From positions 117,281,068 to 117,345,067 of the forward strand of contig NC_068937.1 of NCBI RefSeq assembly GCF_016801865.2: a stretch of DNA of 64,000 bases, in the 5' to 3' direction. The notes below the pieces were generated by a model. It was not told where the DNA came from and searched no databases. It worked only from the letters and a program-made list of their open reading frames with translations. This DNA is from Culex pipiens pallens. Lineage: Eukaryota > Arthropoda > Insecta > Diptera > Culicidae. Below, one piece after another: positions 32,802 through 45,137 of the stretch (positions within the stretch are counted from its first letter, which is position 1; each line of letters begins with the position of its first letter). Position numbers and translations under genes: made by a program.

Positions 32802-34540
32802 CAATTTTTCAATTCAATTCGGTTTTATTGGTGAATTATTAAGATACAATAAGTGCTTTTGAGGTACATAACAGAGTTTTGGAGATCCTTTCAGCTGTGT
32901 GTTACATCATAATCCATTTTGGAACAATTATTGCTTGTAAATAAGGGTGTCACCAAGAGTAAGAAAGAAAAAAACTTACTATGATTTCAACGGAAAGAGG
33001 ATAGAAATAGAGAAAGCTTAAAACTAGATCACAGATTTTTATCCTTTATAGATGTGCTTGATCATTAGCTCCCCAAGCGCCAGGAATTGCTCCGCTTTGT
33101 TACGGCAGGTCCGAAACCGCGTCATCATCTCCCCTGCGAAAGCAAAGAACTCTGGCAGGGTAAAGAGATCTTCACCGGTAACTTCTTGCTGGGCCGCATT
33201 GCCGCTACCGGCAGCGACCACGCTGGCGAACGATCGCTCCCATCCAGGAGGGAACGCTGAGCTGTCCGCTGGAACCGTACGATGACCAGCTGCCGGCACG
33301 GTTACGCTCGTATTTCGCTGAGGAGGGTGGGACGCTGCTGCTTTCTTCTTGATCTTTTCCTGCTCCTCGAGGTAGTTTTTCCGTGCGCTGCATCCACGGT
33401 AGTTGCTGGTATGGTTACCTCCACAGTTGGCGCACTTGATGCGCGCCTTCGTTTGCTCTGCCTTGTCCCCCAAGTCCGCTTTGCACGGCAGTGCACACGC
33501 CTCATAGAAGTGTGATTCACCGCACTTCACACAGCGGGCGGGAGGTTGCAGTTCCGCGAGCCGTGGCCGAATTTCTGGCAACGGTGGCATTGTGCTGCGT
33601 CCAACGGGTTCTTTGAGTAGAACCGCCAGTTTACCCAAAACCCGTCCAACGCCTTAGTTCGCCGCAGGTCTTGAATCTTGACGGTGCCGCGGTCGAAGTA
33701 CAACAGGTACAGTGTGTGTGTACCTGTGACTGTTGTCTTCCGCGAGAGGACTTTTATGTCACGCGGTGTTATGCCAGCACCCAAGAGGTCCTTCTTGAGG
33801 TCGGAGATCGGGCGGTCTTGGTACCCCTGCAAGACGACCTTAACGGCTGTCTTATGCACGGGGTCGAATGTGTAGAACTTGAAGTTTTTACTCTTCAATT
33901 TCTCCAGAACCAGGTCGAAGTTCTTTTCGTCAAAAGTGTAGACTTGCACTGACGACTTACCGATTTTAAGACAATATCCGAGGCCTTCCAGCAACTCGTC
34001 AACATCGTCCGCCAACGTGTCCAAAACAAAAATTGGAGGTGGTCTACGTTCCTTTGGAGAATTGTTCTTTTTTGGTGTCGACACTTTTTTCCGTGCACGC
34101 CCGTCGTCGTCGTCGTCGTCGGTAGTGCTGCTACCGTCGGTGTTGCTGTTGTTGTTTTCATCGTCGCTCAGCATCTGGAACTCGTTCCTTATGGGTATGT
34201 TGACGGATGTTGATGTGCCGCTGGTGGTGGCACCGGAAGTACCGTAACGGGTTCGCGCTGGTGATCTCGGAACATATCCGGGATGTAGATACTTTTTGTC
34301 GATTCCATCTGTGCTCACGCTCCCCTGCGCGATGGCGGCCTTTACCTTTTTGCACACGGCCGGTAGACGAACTTCGCGGGTTTTTTTAGGCCGCACTCGA
34401 ACTGCCACGGCCACGGCCGGCCTTCGGCATGCTGGAGAAGCAAACTCGCGGGTAATCACAATCAACTACGGCGAAAAATTTCGAAAAAACGGTAGAGCAC
34501 AGAGCACTTGACTGCTGCTTGCTCTCGTGCGTACACGGAG
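32802..34540 (-). mobile_element. Gag-only LINE derivative (ORF1 without ORF2), 1.74 kb
   Basis: On the minus strand the insert starts at 34540 (CTCCGTGTACGCACGAG) and ends at 32802 with a short GAATTGAATTG tail. Exact 17-bp direct repeats bound it. Inside are a 110-bp 5' leader, one Jockey-type gag frame (now broken) and a 237-bp 3' region. There is no endonuclease or reverse transcriptase. Because both target-duplication copies and the 3' tail are present, the lack of ORF2 is not due to ordinary 5' truncation. It resembles in principle the gag-only HAL1 and HeT-A type elements, mobilised in trans. Confidence 0.85.
33039..34430 (-). pseudogene. Jockey-type gag (ORF1) pseudogene with two frameshifts
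   Basis: The likely start is the ATG at 34430, whose frame (basic, Gly/Arg/Ser-rich) stops after 14 codons just at a homopolymer of seven T on the + strand (34381-34387), which marks a first frameshift. The next frame carries the bulk of the protein: an acidic, Asp/Ser-rich stretch, then the PRE_C2HC-type region with a KTAVKVVLQG segment, then knuckle 1, CHRCQKFGHGSRNC. A second single-base shift at about 33535-33545 moves the frame. The last 199-residue frame holds knuckle 2, beginning CVKCGESH, and knuckle 3, CANCGGNHTSNYRGC, then an Ala-rich tail ending at 33039. In life, such Gag proteins bind element RNA. This copy cannot make one intact protein unless frameshifting is used, for which there is no evidence. 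Confidence 0.9.
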
Positions 34541-34557
34541 GTGTAAGTAAAATAAAT
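34541..34557. repeat. 17-bp target duplication of gag-only element, right copy
   Basis: Identical to 32785-32801. Confidence 0.9.
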
Positions 34558-35683
34558 AGTTATTAAATCCGCTTTGTAAATGCCGGTCCAAAACTTTAAA
34601 AAGGTGTAAAACCTTCTAAAGAAACATCTACCATATGAAATTTGTAAAGCTGACCTCCTTTCAAAGACGATTCAAATGATTAACACACTTAACTTAATGA
34701 GGCAGTTTCGGCCAAAGCACAAAGCATTGAAATCCTGCGTCGTACCATCACCTCGATTAAACCATCCGTCACGTATCCTGCCGAACGATTAAGATAAAAT
34801 GCTTGCTCCAAGGCATCCCAATCAGGATAACAATGGCCCCGCATCTACGATCACAGTGCCGGGGCCACCCATTCTACCACGATGACAACAGCTTTTAATG
34901 GCGAGTACGTGCCGAAACTTCCAACTCTTGAGCTGAACTGAACTCTGTGGTGGTAGCGTCATCTAGGACATCAAGGTCGCGTCTCCTACAAGATCTACCC
35001 GGCTGGGAAGGGGCGGTCCCGTCGATAAAGCTCGACGCATAAATCACAGGCTGAAATTAATCCGGGTCTGGTCGGGGAGCGTAATTACAGCGCTTCTACT
35101 GCAGCAGCAGAGTGCAACGAGCATTAAATCACTGTGACTGGCTCGAGTACCTACGAGATGGGACTCTTTGTGCATCACGTGTAGCAGCACTCGGTCGTGC
35201 GAGGAATGTGACTTCCCACGCTGCAGCGCCCCGCAATTGTTGGGCGCAGATCCGATATCGCGTGGTTTAATAGCTGTCAAGCTGGTCTGATTGATGAACG
35301 AACACACCCCGTGTGATGAAGTTACATCCGAGATGGTTCGACGGGTCTGGACACGGGGTGCCAAGTGAGGAGTGAAATGAATTTCACTTTCAAGCCAGCA
35401 CTGTTGTACCCTGGGAAGATGGTCAGAAGGTAATGTTTTCTCTTAGAGATTGACTCCAATCTTCATGAACTTGAGCAATCTCCGAGACGATGTAGTTGTA
35501 GGTGTTCAAAACTGGGGTTAATCAGGACACATGGGGCGAATTGGGGCATTTGTTTTAAACTTGTTTCTGCACAATATTTAACATCAATCAGAATCCGTGC
35601 GAAGAGAACATCAATCCGATCCGTGGTTTTGATCAGTAAGATTCTTGTGTAAACCTTCATGAAAAATGTACTTAAATCGTAGT
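34558..35683. other. Unique sequence, no supported gene
   Basis: Moderately GC-rich at about 34740-35370. No frame shows convincing coding signs, and no repeat ends were recognised. Possible regulatory DNA. Confidence 0.35.
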
Positions 35684-37588
35684 GAGCAGTTCTCTACGGA
35701 ATCGGTCTTTTTACTTTAATATTAATTTTTGTATTTTTTAATCCGACTGGAACTTTTTTGGTGCCTTCGGTATGTCCAAAGAAGCCTTTTTGCATTATTA
35801 GTTTGTCCATGTAATTTTCCATACAAATTTGGCAGCAAATATCCATACAAAAATGATATGTGAAAATTCAAAAATCTGTATCTTTTGAAGGAATTTTTTG
35901 ATCGATTTGGTGTCTTCGGCAATGTTGTAGATATGGATATGGACTACACTGAAAAAAAATGATACACGGTAAAAAAAATTGGTGATTTTTAATTTAACTT
36001 TTTTGTCACTAAAACTTGATTTGCAAAAAAACACTATTTTTATTTTTATTTTATTTTTTGATATGTTTTAGAGGACATAAAATGCCAACTTTTCAGAAAT
36101 TTCCAGGTTGTGCAAAAAATCTTTGAGCGAGTTATGAATTTTTGAATCAATACTGATTTTTTCAAAAAATCGAAAAATTGGTCGCACAAATTTTTCAACT
36201 TTATTTTTCGATGTTAAATCAAATTTGCAATCAAAAAGTACTTTAGTAAAATTTTGATAAAGTGCACCGTTTTCAAGTTAAATCCATATTTAGGTGACTT
36301 TTGTAAAAATTGTGGCAGTTTTTCATTTTTTAAAATTAGTGCACATGTTTGCCCACCTTTGAAATTTTTTTTTTGAAAAGCTGAGAAAATTCTCTATATT
36401 TTGCATTTTTGAACTTTGTTGATACGACCCTTAGTTGCTGAGATATTGCCATGCAAAGGTTTAAAAACAGGAAAATTGAGTCCCACCCAAACAACACACC
36501 ATTTTCCAAAGTCGATATCTCAGCAACTAATGGTCCAATTTACAATGTTAAAACATGAAACATTCGTGAAATTTTCTGATATTTTCGAAAAAAATATTTT
36601 CAAAAATTTAAAATCAAGACTAACATTTCAAACGGCCAAACATTCAATATTACGCTCATTTTAAATGTTAGTCTTGATTTATTTTTTTTGAAAATATTGT
36701 ATTCGAAAAGATCGGAAAATTTTACGAATGTTTCATGTTTTAACATTTTAAATCGGATTTATAGTTGCTGAGATGTCGACATTAGAAATGGTGGGTTATT
36801 TGGGTAAGACTTAGAAAACATCAATTATCCTGTTTATAACCTTTGCATGGCAATATCTCTGCAACTATGGGTCGTATCAACAAAAAATAGAGAATTTTCT
36901 CAGCTTTTCAAAAATATTTTTTTCAAAGGTGGGCAAACATGGGCACTAATTTAAAAAAATGAAAAACTGCGACTATTTTCAAAAAAGTTACCTGAAACGG
37001 GTTATTACTTGAAAACGGTGCACTTTAACAAAAATTCACTAGAGTACTTTTTGATTGCAAATTCGATTTTACATCGAAAAATGAAGTTGAAAAATTTTTG
37101 CGACCAATATTCGATTTTTTGAAAAAATCTGTATTGATTCAAAAATTCATAACTCGCTCAAAGATTTTTTGCACAACCTGGAAATTTCTGAAAAGTTGGC
37201 ATTTTATGTCCTCTAAAACATATCAAAAAAATAAAATAAAATAAAAAAAGTGTTTTTTTGCAAATCAAGTTTTAGTGACAAAAGTTAAATTAAAAATCAC
37301 CAAATTTTTTTTACCGTGTATCATATTTTTTTCAGTGTAGTCCATATCCATACCTACAACTTTGCCCAAGACACCAAATCGATCAAAAAATTCCTTCAAA
37401 AGATACAGATTTTTGAATTTTCACATATCATTTTTGTATGGACAGCTGCCAAATTTGTATGGAAAATTATATGGAGAATTTAATTATGCAAAATGGCTTC
37501 TTTGGGCATACCGAAGGCACCAAAAAAAGTTTCAGCCGGATTAAAAAATATAAAAAAATCGAATGACCGAAATCTCAGAGAATTGCTC
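35684..37588. mobile_element. Palindromic foldback element, family A, longest copy
   Basis: The ends GAGCAGTTCTCTAC and AGAGAATTGCTC are inverted, and the two arms of about 900 bp are nearly complementary to a centre near 36640. It shares all arm blocks with 1134-2506, such as TCCATACAAAAATGAT and CCAACTTTTCAGAAATTTCC, but keeps about 500 bp more of the centre. TCGTAGT flanks near both ends as a possible duplication. The extent suggests one long hairpin transcript if read through. Confidence 0.8.
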
Positions 37589-37844
37589 AGTCGTAGTTTC
37601 AAATTGTAGCCGGAAGCTTCCTGAAGATTCTAACAAGCAAGTTATTGCATAAGATTCGATCTTTTTCACCGTTGATCGAGTTCAAGTCGCCAGTCTTACT
37701 ATAGAACACCATTCTTGACCTAGAACAGCTCGCAGCGTATTGAATCTAATCGATCGATTTGTCACGACCACGACACCGTCTAATTAGCCATCGTTGCGTT
37801 ACGTTGTGAGCTCGCTACTAAAACAACCGAAACCGGAAGCAGTT
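37589..37844. other. Short unique spacer
   Basis: Nothing recognised. Confidence 0.4.
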
Positions 37845-38639
37845 TTAACCTTCCTACGGTATTGGGGTCTTTTTCGGCCTTTTTGAAAATTAAATTTGCC
37901 ATAACTTTTGCTATATACATGCTAAAGCCTTGAAATTTTCTGACATTAAATTTATAGTATAAATACACATTTCACAAAACAAACAAACCTTGGACGACCC
38001 CTAGGGGAGCGTCCATAAAAAAAGTTACTTTAAAGGTATTGGGGTCCTTTTCGACCCCAAACTTTAAAAAAATGTCAAAAATCCAGTTTTTGACCGATTC
38101 CGGTTCTTTTGGTCACAAATGAAAGCTTAGAACGTCCCCTTTCCGAAACCGACCTGGAAACTCGGATTTGGTCACTGTGGCCACCGGGAATCGGCTACAA
38201 CCGAAAAATGGCCTTTTTGAGACCCCAACTTTGACGACCTGTATCTCCGGCAAATGTCAACCAATCAGGATGCTCTGGGTTGCATTAGACAGGTATTGAC
38301 CTGTACTTTGACCACAAATATTAATATCAGGGCCAGGTGATCTACCGGTTCCGGAAATCCGGAACATCCGAAAAGTTCATGTTTTACTGTTTTTCACATA
38401 TATGTGATACCAATACTCTCATGATAGTTGAAATTGATCCATAAAACTTACTAAAAACACAATACACGATTGCCAGAACCACTCTGGAGTGTTGGTGGCC
38501 ACTTCCGGGTAACCTGGAACCGGTTTCCGGGTACCCGATGAACGGCCAACTTGACTTTTTTGGTGAAAACCCATCATGTTGCACATCAAACTCCATGAAA
38601 TTGAAAGATATGTCCATCTTTGGTAATACCGTTGTTCGC

Positions 38640-39645
38640 TGAGCCATCCTGGCCAATCTGGAACCGGTTACCGGTGACCCCTTGGGGACACTTCCGGAAT
38701 ATGAGAGAAACCCTATCATCCGACATATCAAACTTCATGGAATTGAAAGGTATGTCAATCTACGGTCATGCCGTTGTTCACTGACCCATTCTGGCCAATC
38801 TGGAGCCGGTTACCGGTGGCCCCTCGAGGACACTTCTGGAATATGAGAGAAACCCTATCATCCGACATATCAAACTTCATGAAATTGAAAGATATGTCAA
38901 TCTACGGTCATGCCGTTGCTCGCTGATCCATTCTGGCCAATCTGGAACCGGTTCCCGGTGGCCCCTTGGGGACAATTCCGGAATATGAGAGAAACCCTGT
39001 CATCCGACATATCAAACTTCATGAAATTGAAAGATATGTCAATCTACGGTCATGCCGTTGCTCGCTGATCCATTCTGGCCAATCTGGAACCGGTTCCCGG
39101 TGGCCCCTTGGGGACACTTCCGGAATATGAGAGAAACCCTATCATCCGACATATCAAACTTCATGAAATTGAAAGATATGTCAATCTTCGGTCATGCCGT
39201 TGTTCCCTGATCCATTCTGGCCATTCTGGAACCGGTTCCCGGTGGCCCCTTGGGGACATTCCCGGAATATGAGAGAAACCCTATCATCCGACATATCAAA
39301 CTTCATAAAATTGAAAGGTATGTCAATCTACGGTCATGCCGATGATCACCGCCCATTCGGCCATCATGGAACCGGTTACCGGTGGCCCCTTGGGGACACT
39401 TCCAGAATATGAGACAAACCCTATCATCCGACATATCAAACTTCATGAAAATAAAAGATATGTCAATCTACGGTCATGCCATTGATCGCTTATCCATTCC
39501 GGCCAATCTGGAACCGGTTACCAGTGGCCCCTTGGGGACACTTCTGGAATATGAAAGTAACCCTACCATCAGACATATCAAACTTCATGAAATTGAAAAC
39601 TACGTCAACCTACGGTCATGCAATTGTTCGCTGACCTTTGGTTGA
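38640..39645 (+). repeat. Left tandem array, about 7 copies of a 142-bp unit
   Basis: The unit contains GGCCAATCTGGAACCGGTT, CCCCTTGGGGACA, GAATATGAGAGAAACCCTAT and CGACATATCAAACTTCATGA. Unit starts are about 141-145 bp apart (near 38647, 38791, 38936, 39077, 39218, 39358 and 39502). The orientation flips near 39645. Confidence 0.92.
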
Positions 39646-39649
39646 CATA

Positions 39650-42065
39650 TCCATGAATTTCATGAAGTTTGATTCGTCGGATAGTAAGGTTTCTCTCATT
39701 TTCCGGAAGTGTCACCAAGGGGCCACCGGGAACCTGTTCCAGAATTGCCAGAATGCATAAGCGAAAACTGGCATGACCGTTTATTGACACATTTTTCAAT
39801 TTCATGAAGTGTTATATATGTCGGATGATGGGGTTTCTCTCATATTCCGAGAGTGTCCCCAAGGGGCTACCGGTAACCAGTTCCAGAATGGCCAGAATGG
39901 GTCAGCGAACAACGGCATGACCGTAACTTGACATATCTATCAATGTCATAAAGTTTGATATGTCGGATAATAGGATTTCTCTCATATTCCGGGATTGTCC
40001 CCAAGGGGCCACCGGGAACCATTTCCAAAATGGATTAGCGAACAACGGCATGACCGTAACTTGACATATCTAACAATTTCATTAAGTTTGATATGTCGGA
40101 TGATAGGGTTTATCTCATATTCCGGAAGTGTTCCAAGGGGCCACCGGTAACCGGTTCCAGATTGGCCGGAATGGATCAGCGAGCAACGGCATGACCGTAG
40201 ATTGACATATCTTTCAATTTCATGAAGTTTGATATGTCGGATGATACGGTTTCTCTCTTATTCCGGAAATGTCCCCAAGGGACCACTGGTAACCGGCTCC
40301 AGATTGGCCAGGATGGGTCAGTGAACAACGGCATGACCGTAGATTGACATATCTTTCAATTTTATTAAGTTTGATATGTCGGATGATAGGGTTTCTCTCA
40401 TATTCCGGGAATGTCCCCAAGGGGCCACCGGGAACCAGTTCCAGAATGGTCAGAATGGATCAGGGAACAACGGCATGACCGAAGATTGACATATCTTTCA
40501 ATTTCATGAAGTTTGATATGTCGGATGATAGGGTTTCTCTCATATTCCGGAAGTGTCCCCAAGGGGCCACCGGGAACCGGTTCCAGATTGGCCAGAATGG
40601 ATCAGCGAGCAACGGCATGACCGTAGATTGACATATCTTTCAATTTCATGAAGTTTGATATGTCGGATGACAGGGTTTCTCTCATATTCCGGAATTGTCC
40701 CCAAGGGGCCACCGGGAACCGGTTCCAAATTGGCCAGAATGGATCAGCGAGCAACGGCATGACCGTAGATTGACATATCTTTCAATTTCATGAAGTTTGA
40801 TATGTCTGATGGTAGGGTTACTTTCATATTCCAGAAGTGTCCCCAAGGGGCCACTGGTAACCGGTTCCAAATTGGCCAGGATGGGTCAGCTAACAATAGC
40901 ATAACCGTAGATTGACATATCTTTCAATTTCATGAAGCTTGATATGTCGGATGATAGGGTTTCTCTCATATTCCGGGAATGTCCCCAAGGGGCCACCGGG
41001 AACCAGTTCCAGAATGGTCAGAATGGATCAGGGAACAACGGCATGACCGAAGATTGACATATCTTTCAATTTCATGAAGTTTGATATGTCGGATGATAGG
41101 GTTTCTCTCATATTCCGGGAATGTCCCCAAGGGGCCACCGGGAACCAGTTCCAGAATGGTCAGAATGGATCAGGGAACAACGGCATGACCGAAGATTGAC
41201 ATATCTTTCAATTTCATGAAGTTTGATATGTCGGATGATAGGGTTTCTCTCATATTCCGGAAGTGTCCCCAAGGGGCCACCGGGAACCGGTTCCAGATTG
41301 GCCAGAATGGATCAGCGAGCAACGGCATGACCGTAGATTGACATATCTTTCAATTTCATGAAGTTTGATATGTCTGATGGTAGGGTTACTTTCATATTCC
41401 AGAAGTGTCCCCAAGGGGCCACTGGTAACCGGTTCCAAATTGGCCAGGATGGGTCAGCTAACAATAGCATAACCGTAGATTGACATATCTTTCAATTTCA
41501 TGAAGCTTGATATGTCGGATGATAGGGTTTCTCTCATATTCCGGGAATGTCCCCAAGGGGCCACCGGGAACCAGTTCCAGAATGGTCAGAATGGATCAGG
41601 GAACAACGGCATGACCGAAGATTGACATATCTTTCAATTTCATGAAGTTTGATATGTCGGATGATAGGGTTTCTCTCATATTCCGGGAATGTCCCCAAGG
41701 GGCCACCGGGAACCAGTTCCAGAATGGTCAGAATGGATCAGGGAACAACGGCATGACCGAAGATTGACATATCTTTCAATTTCATGAAGTTTGATATGTC
41801 GGATGATAGGGTTTCTCTCATATTCCGGGAATGTCCCCAAGGGGCCACCGGGAACCAGTTCCAGAATGGTCAGAATGGATCAGGGAACAACGGCATGACC
41901 GAAGATTGACATATCTTTCAATTTCATGAAGTTTGATATGTCGGATGATAGGGTTTCTCTCATATTCCGGGAATGTCCCCAAGGGGCCACCGGGAACCAG
42001 TTCCAGAATGGCCAGAATGGATCAGGGAACAACGGTATTACCAAAAATGGACATATCTTTCAATT
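39650..42065 (-). repeat. Right tandem array, about 17 inverted copies of the 142-bp unit
   Basis: Reverse-complement copies of the same unit are spaced exactly 142 bp apart over long stretches, for example TTCCGGGAAT at 41539, 41681, 41823 and 41965. Copies at the right are nearly identical to each other, while those near the inversion are more diverged. A 568-bp higher-order repeat is visible (see findings). Confidence 0.93.
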
Positions 42066-42667
42066 TCATGAAGTTTGATATGCAACATGATGGGTTTTCA
42101 CCAAAAAAGTCAAGTTGGCCGTTCATCGGGCACCCGGGAACCGGTTCCAGGTTACCCGGAAGTGGCCACTAACACTCCAGAGTGGTTCTGGCAATCGTGT
42201 ATTGTGTTTTTAGTTAGTTTTATGGATCAATTTCAACTATCATGAGAGTATTGGTATCACATATATGTGAAAAACAGTAAAACATGAACTTTTCGGATGT
42301 TCCGGATTTCCGGAACCGGTAGGTCACCTGGCCCTGATATTAATATTTGTGGTCAAAGTACAGGTCAATACCTGTCTAATGCAACCCAGAGCATCCTGAT
42401 TGGTTGACATTTGCCGGAGATACAGGTCGTCAAAGTTGGGGTCTCAAAAATTCCATTTTTCGGTTGTAGCCGATTCCCGGTGGCCACAGTGACCAAATCC
42501 GGGTTTCCAGGTCGGTTTCGGAAAGGGGACGTTTTAAGCTTTCATTTGTGACCAAAAGAACCGGAATCGGTCAAAAACTGGATTTTTGACCATTTTTTTA
42601 AGTTTGGGGTCGAAAAGGACCCCAATACCTTATGTGTGATTTTTTGTTAATACCAAGGGAAGGTTAA

Positions 42668-43779
42668 TAATTTGCCCTGGCTCACTCGGGCTGAGATTAT
42701 CAGCGGGTGCGGTCGCACGCAGACCACCACCGCCGTGGTAGAAAATTGGTCTTGGTGTGTTGTGTTTTTTTCTCGTTTTTGTCGCGCTGGGGTGGGCAGG
42801 TTGAACGGCTACAACAATAATAAACACAACGACGACGACGGCGTGTAGAGAGCACGGCTACATCAGATCGACCAGGTAGCGTGAATAAACCTGAGCGACC
42901 TTGGCCGTGAAGTGGGCTGCCGTCGTAGGTCGGTGCTGCAGCGTGTCCGTACTGGTATTTGAGGTATCCCAGTCAGATGTGGTAGTTGTCTCGTTTGCTT
43001 AGGGTGATATCTGATATGGCAGAGGTTGACTTTAGGGTCAGTTATAGACTGGTTTATTAGGTATGATCGTTGGCATTTCGGTAAGCATAACAAAGCGAGT
43101 CCTTCTCATAGCGATGTTGCTCAAAAGGCACGTCGGCGGAAATTAAAATCTAAGTAGAAGCATGTCGTTTCCCAATCACCCTAAATCTTCCCGATGGTTG
43201 CACTTGACCACGAGCAATCGTTCTGGTTTTGCACTTTTAAAATGTTGTTGTTCAAATTTGTTCCGTTCAATTTCCGCGGAACAAACGCGCGTTCGCAACT
43301 GGGACCCTTCTCTTCCGACGAGTCCAGACCGTGAAAAAAGCTCACCGGCTAGGGTCGTGTTGCATAACAACCGTTGCGGCGGAACAACAACTCTTTTTGC
43401 AATGCCCAGTGGTCACGCGGTTCGCGATTCGACATTAGGCGTTCAAATCGTGACAATAATTGAATTATCGGCGGTGATCTGGTAGGAGGAAGAGGCAGGG
43501 GGCAATTAAACGCTCTGCTTACTAATGATTTAGTGACAGGAAATTAGCATACGTGTGAGTTTGGTCGAAAATTTGCGGGTTTTGATTGGTTGGAAAATTA
43601 GGCACAACAAATCGGTTGGGCATGCGATCTAAAGCAAATTTTCCGGCAGGGTGATTAACTCTTCCGGGTTTTGGAAATATGGGGTGACAATCAGAATGTC
43701 ACGATCAGTTTGTAGGACTGAGCAAGGTTTGTTGAATTTTTCAACCGGTAATAAATTTTAATCTAATTTAAGAAATGAT
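42668..43779. other. Unique sequence with GC-rich start, no supported gene
   Basis: CpG-containing and non-repetitive at 42670-42960 and 43260-43450. No frame with family motifs. Possible regulatory DNA of a long intron. Confidence 0.35.
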
Positions 43780-43783
43780 ATGT

Positions 43784-45137
43784 GGGTAGTTCTCCGCCAA
43801 CTCACACAGCAGTTGCCCCGACCCCTCTTTGATTTGCGTGAAACTTTGTACTAAGGGGTAACTTGTGTCCCTGATCACGAATCCGAGGTCCATTTTTTGA
43901 TATCTCGTGACGGAGGGGCGGTACGACCCCTTACATTTTTGAACATGCAAAAAAAGAGGTGTTTTTCAATAATTTGCAGCCTGAAACGGTGATGAGATAG
44001 AAATTTGGTGTAAAAGGGACTTTTATGTAAAATTAGACGCCCGATTTGATGGCGTACTCAGAATTCCGAAAAAAACGTTTTTTTCATCGAAAAAAACACG
44101 AAAAAAATTTAAAAAATTCTCCCATTTTCCGTTACTTGACTGTAAAAAATTTTGGAACATGTCATTTTATGGGAAATTTAATGTACTTTTCGAATCTACA
44201 TTGACCCAGAAGGGTAATTTTTTCATTTAGAACAAAAATTTTCATTTTAAAATTTCGTGTTTTTTCTAACTTTGCAGGGTTATTTTTAGAGTGTAACAAT
44301 GTTCTACAAAGTTGTAGAACAGACAATTACAAAAATTTTGATATATAGACATTAGGGGTTTGCTTTTAAACATCACAAGTTATTGCGATTTTACGAAATT
44401 TTTTTTTTTGAAAATGTTGGTCGTCGTTGATCATGGCCGTTCATGGTCACCCGCGACAGACACGGACGACGAAACAAAGAGAAACGCAAAAAGTAACTTT
44501 TTCAAAACTGTTTTTCGTAAAATCGCGATAACTCGTGATGTTTATAAGCAAACCCCTTATGTTTATATATTAAAATTTGTGTAATTGTCTGCTCTACAAC
44601 TTTGTAGAACATTGTTACACTCTAAAAAATAACCCTGAAAAGCTAGAAAAAAACACGAAGTTTTAAAATGAAAAATTTTGTTCTAAATGAAAAAATGACC
44701 CTTCTGGGTCAATGTAGATTCAAAAAGTACATTAAATTTCTCATAAAATGACATGTTCCAAAATTTTTTACAGTCAAGTAACGGAAAATGTGAGAATTTT
44801 TCAAACTTTTTTAGTGTTTTTTTCGATGAAAAATACGTTTTTTCGGAATTCTGAGTACGCCATCAAATCGGGCGTCTAATTTTACATAAAAGTCCCTTTG
44901 ACACCAAATTTCTATCTCATCACCGTTTCAGGCTGCAAATTGTTGAAAAACACCTCTTTTTTCGCATGTTCAAAAATGGAAGGGGTCGTACCGCCCCTCC
45001 GTCACGAGATATCAAAAAACGGACCTCGGATTCGTGATCAGGGACAAAAGTTACCCCTTAGGACAAAGTTTCACGCAAATCGAAGAGGGGTCGGGGCAAC
45101 TTTTCCCGATTTCGTGTGAGTTGGTAGAGAATTACCC
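43784..45137. mobile_element. Palindromic foldback element, family C, full copy
   Basis: The ends GGGTAGTTCTCCGCCAACTC and, in reverse, GGGTAATTCTCTACCAACTC are inverted. ATGT flanks both sides (43780-43783 and 45138-45141). The arms of about 600 bp pair closely, sharing GACGGAGGGGCGGTACGACC, GATTTGATGGCGTACTCAGA and AACAATGTTCTACAAAG. The centre lies near 44400-44510. Relatives at 26361-26938 and 50537-51070. No coding capacity. Confidence 0.88.

Larger units (their letters stand above)
37849..42663. mobile_element. Giant TTAA-flanked foldback element with tandem-repeat arms
   Basis: The ends are CCTTCCTACGGTATT and, in reverse, CCTTCCCTTGGTATT, flanked by TTAA at 37845-37848 and 42664-42667, as in piggyBac-type elements. 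Subterminal inverted blocks GGTATTGGGGTCCTTTTCGA and TTTTTGACCGATTCCGGTTC lie about 180 bp in on the left and 40 bp in on the right. Inside are two opposed arrays of a 142-bp unit. No transposase frame was found in 4815 bp. It is a non-autonomous foldback whose arms grew by tandem amplification. Confidence 0.8.

Noticed and set aside
33527..33638. Programmed frameshift in the gag-only element
   Set aside because: A second, separate frameshift near a homopolymer at 34381-34387 makes simple decay more likely than a programmed event.
1031..37544. A similar short protein frame appearing at 1031-1360, 2271-2468, 35722-35922 and 37362-37544
   Set aside because: These frames lie in the mirrored arms of family A palindromes. 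Their similarity follows from the repeat, with no start context or domain, so they are not genes.
38640..42065. Possible CRISPR array because of regular repeats
   Set aside because: Repeats are 142 bp, contiguous without unique spacers, in opposed orientations, and the DNA is eukaryotic.
38384..42172. Repeated short frames of about 60-115 codons in the 38-42 kb region
   Set aside because: They are translations of the 142-bp tandem unit. The unit length is not a multiple of three, frames close after one or two units, and there is no coding signature.
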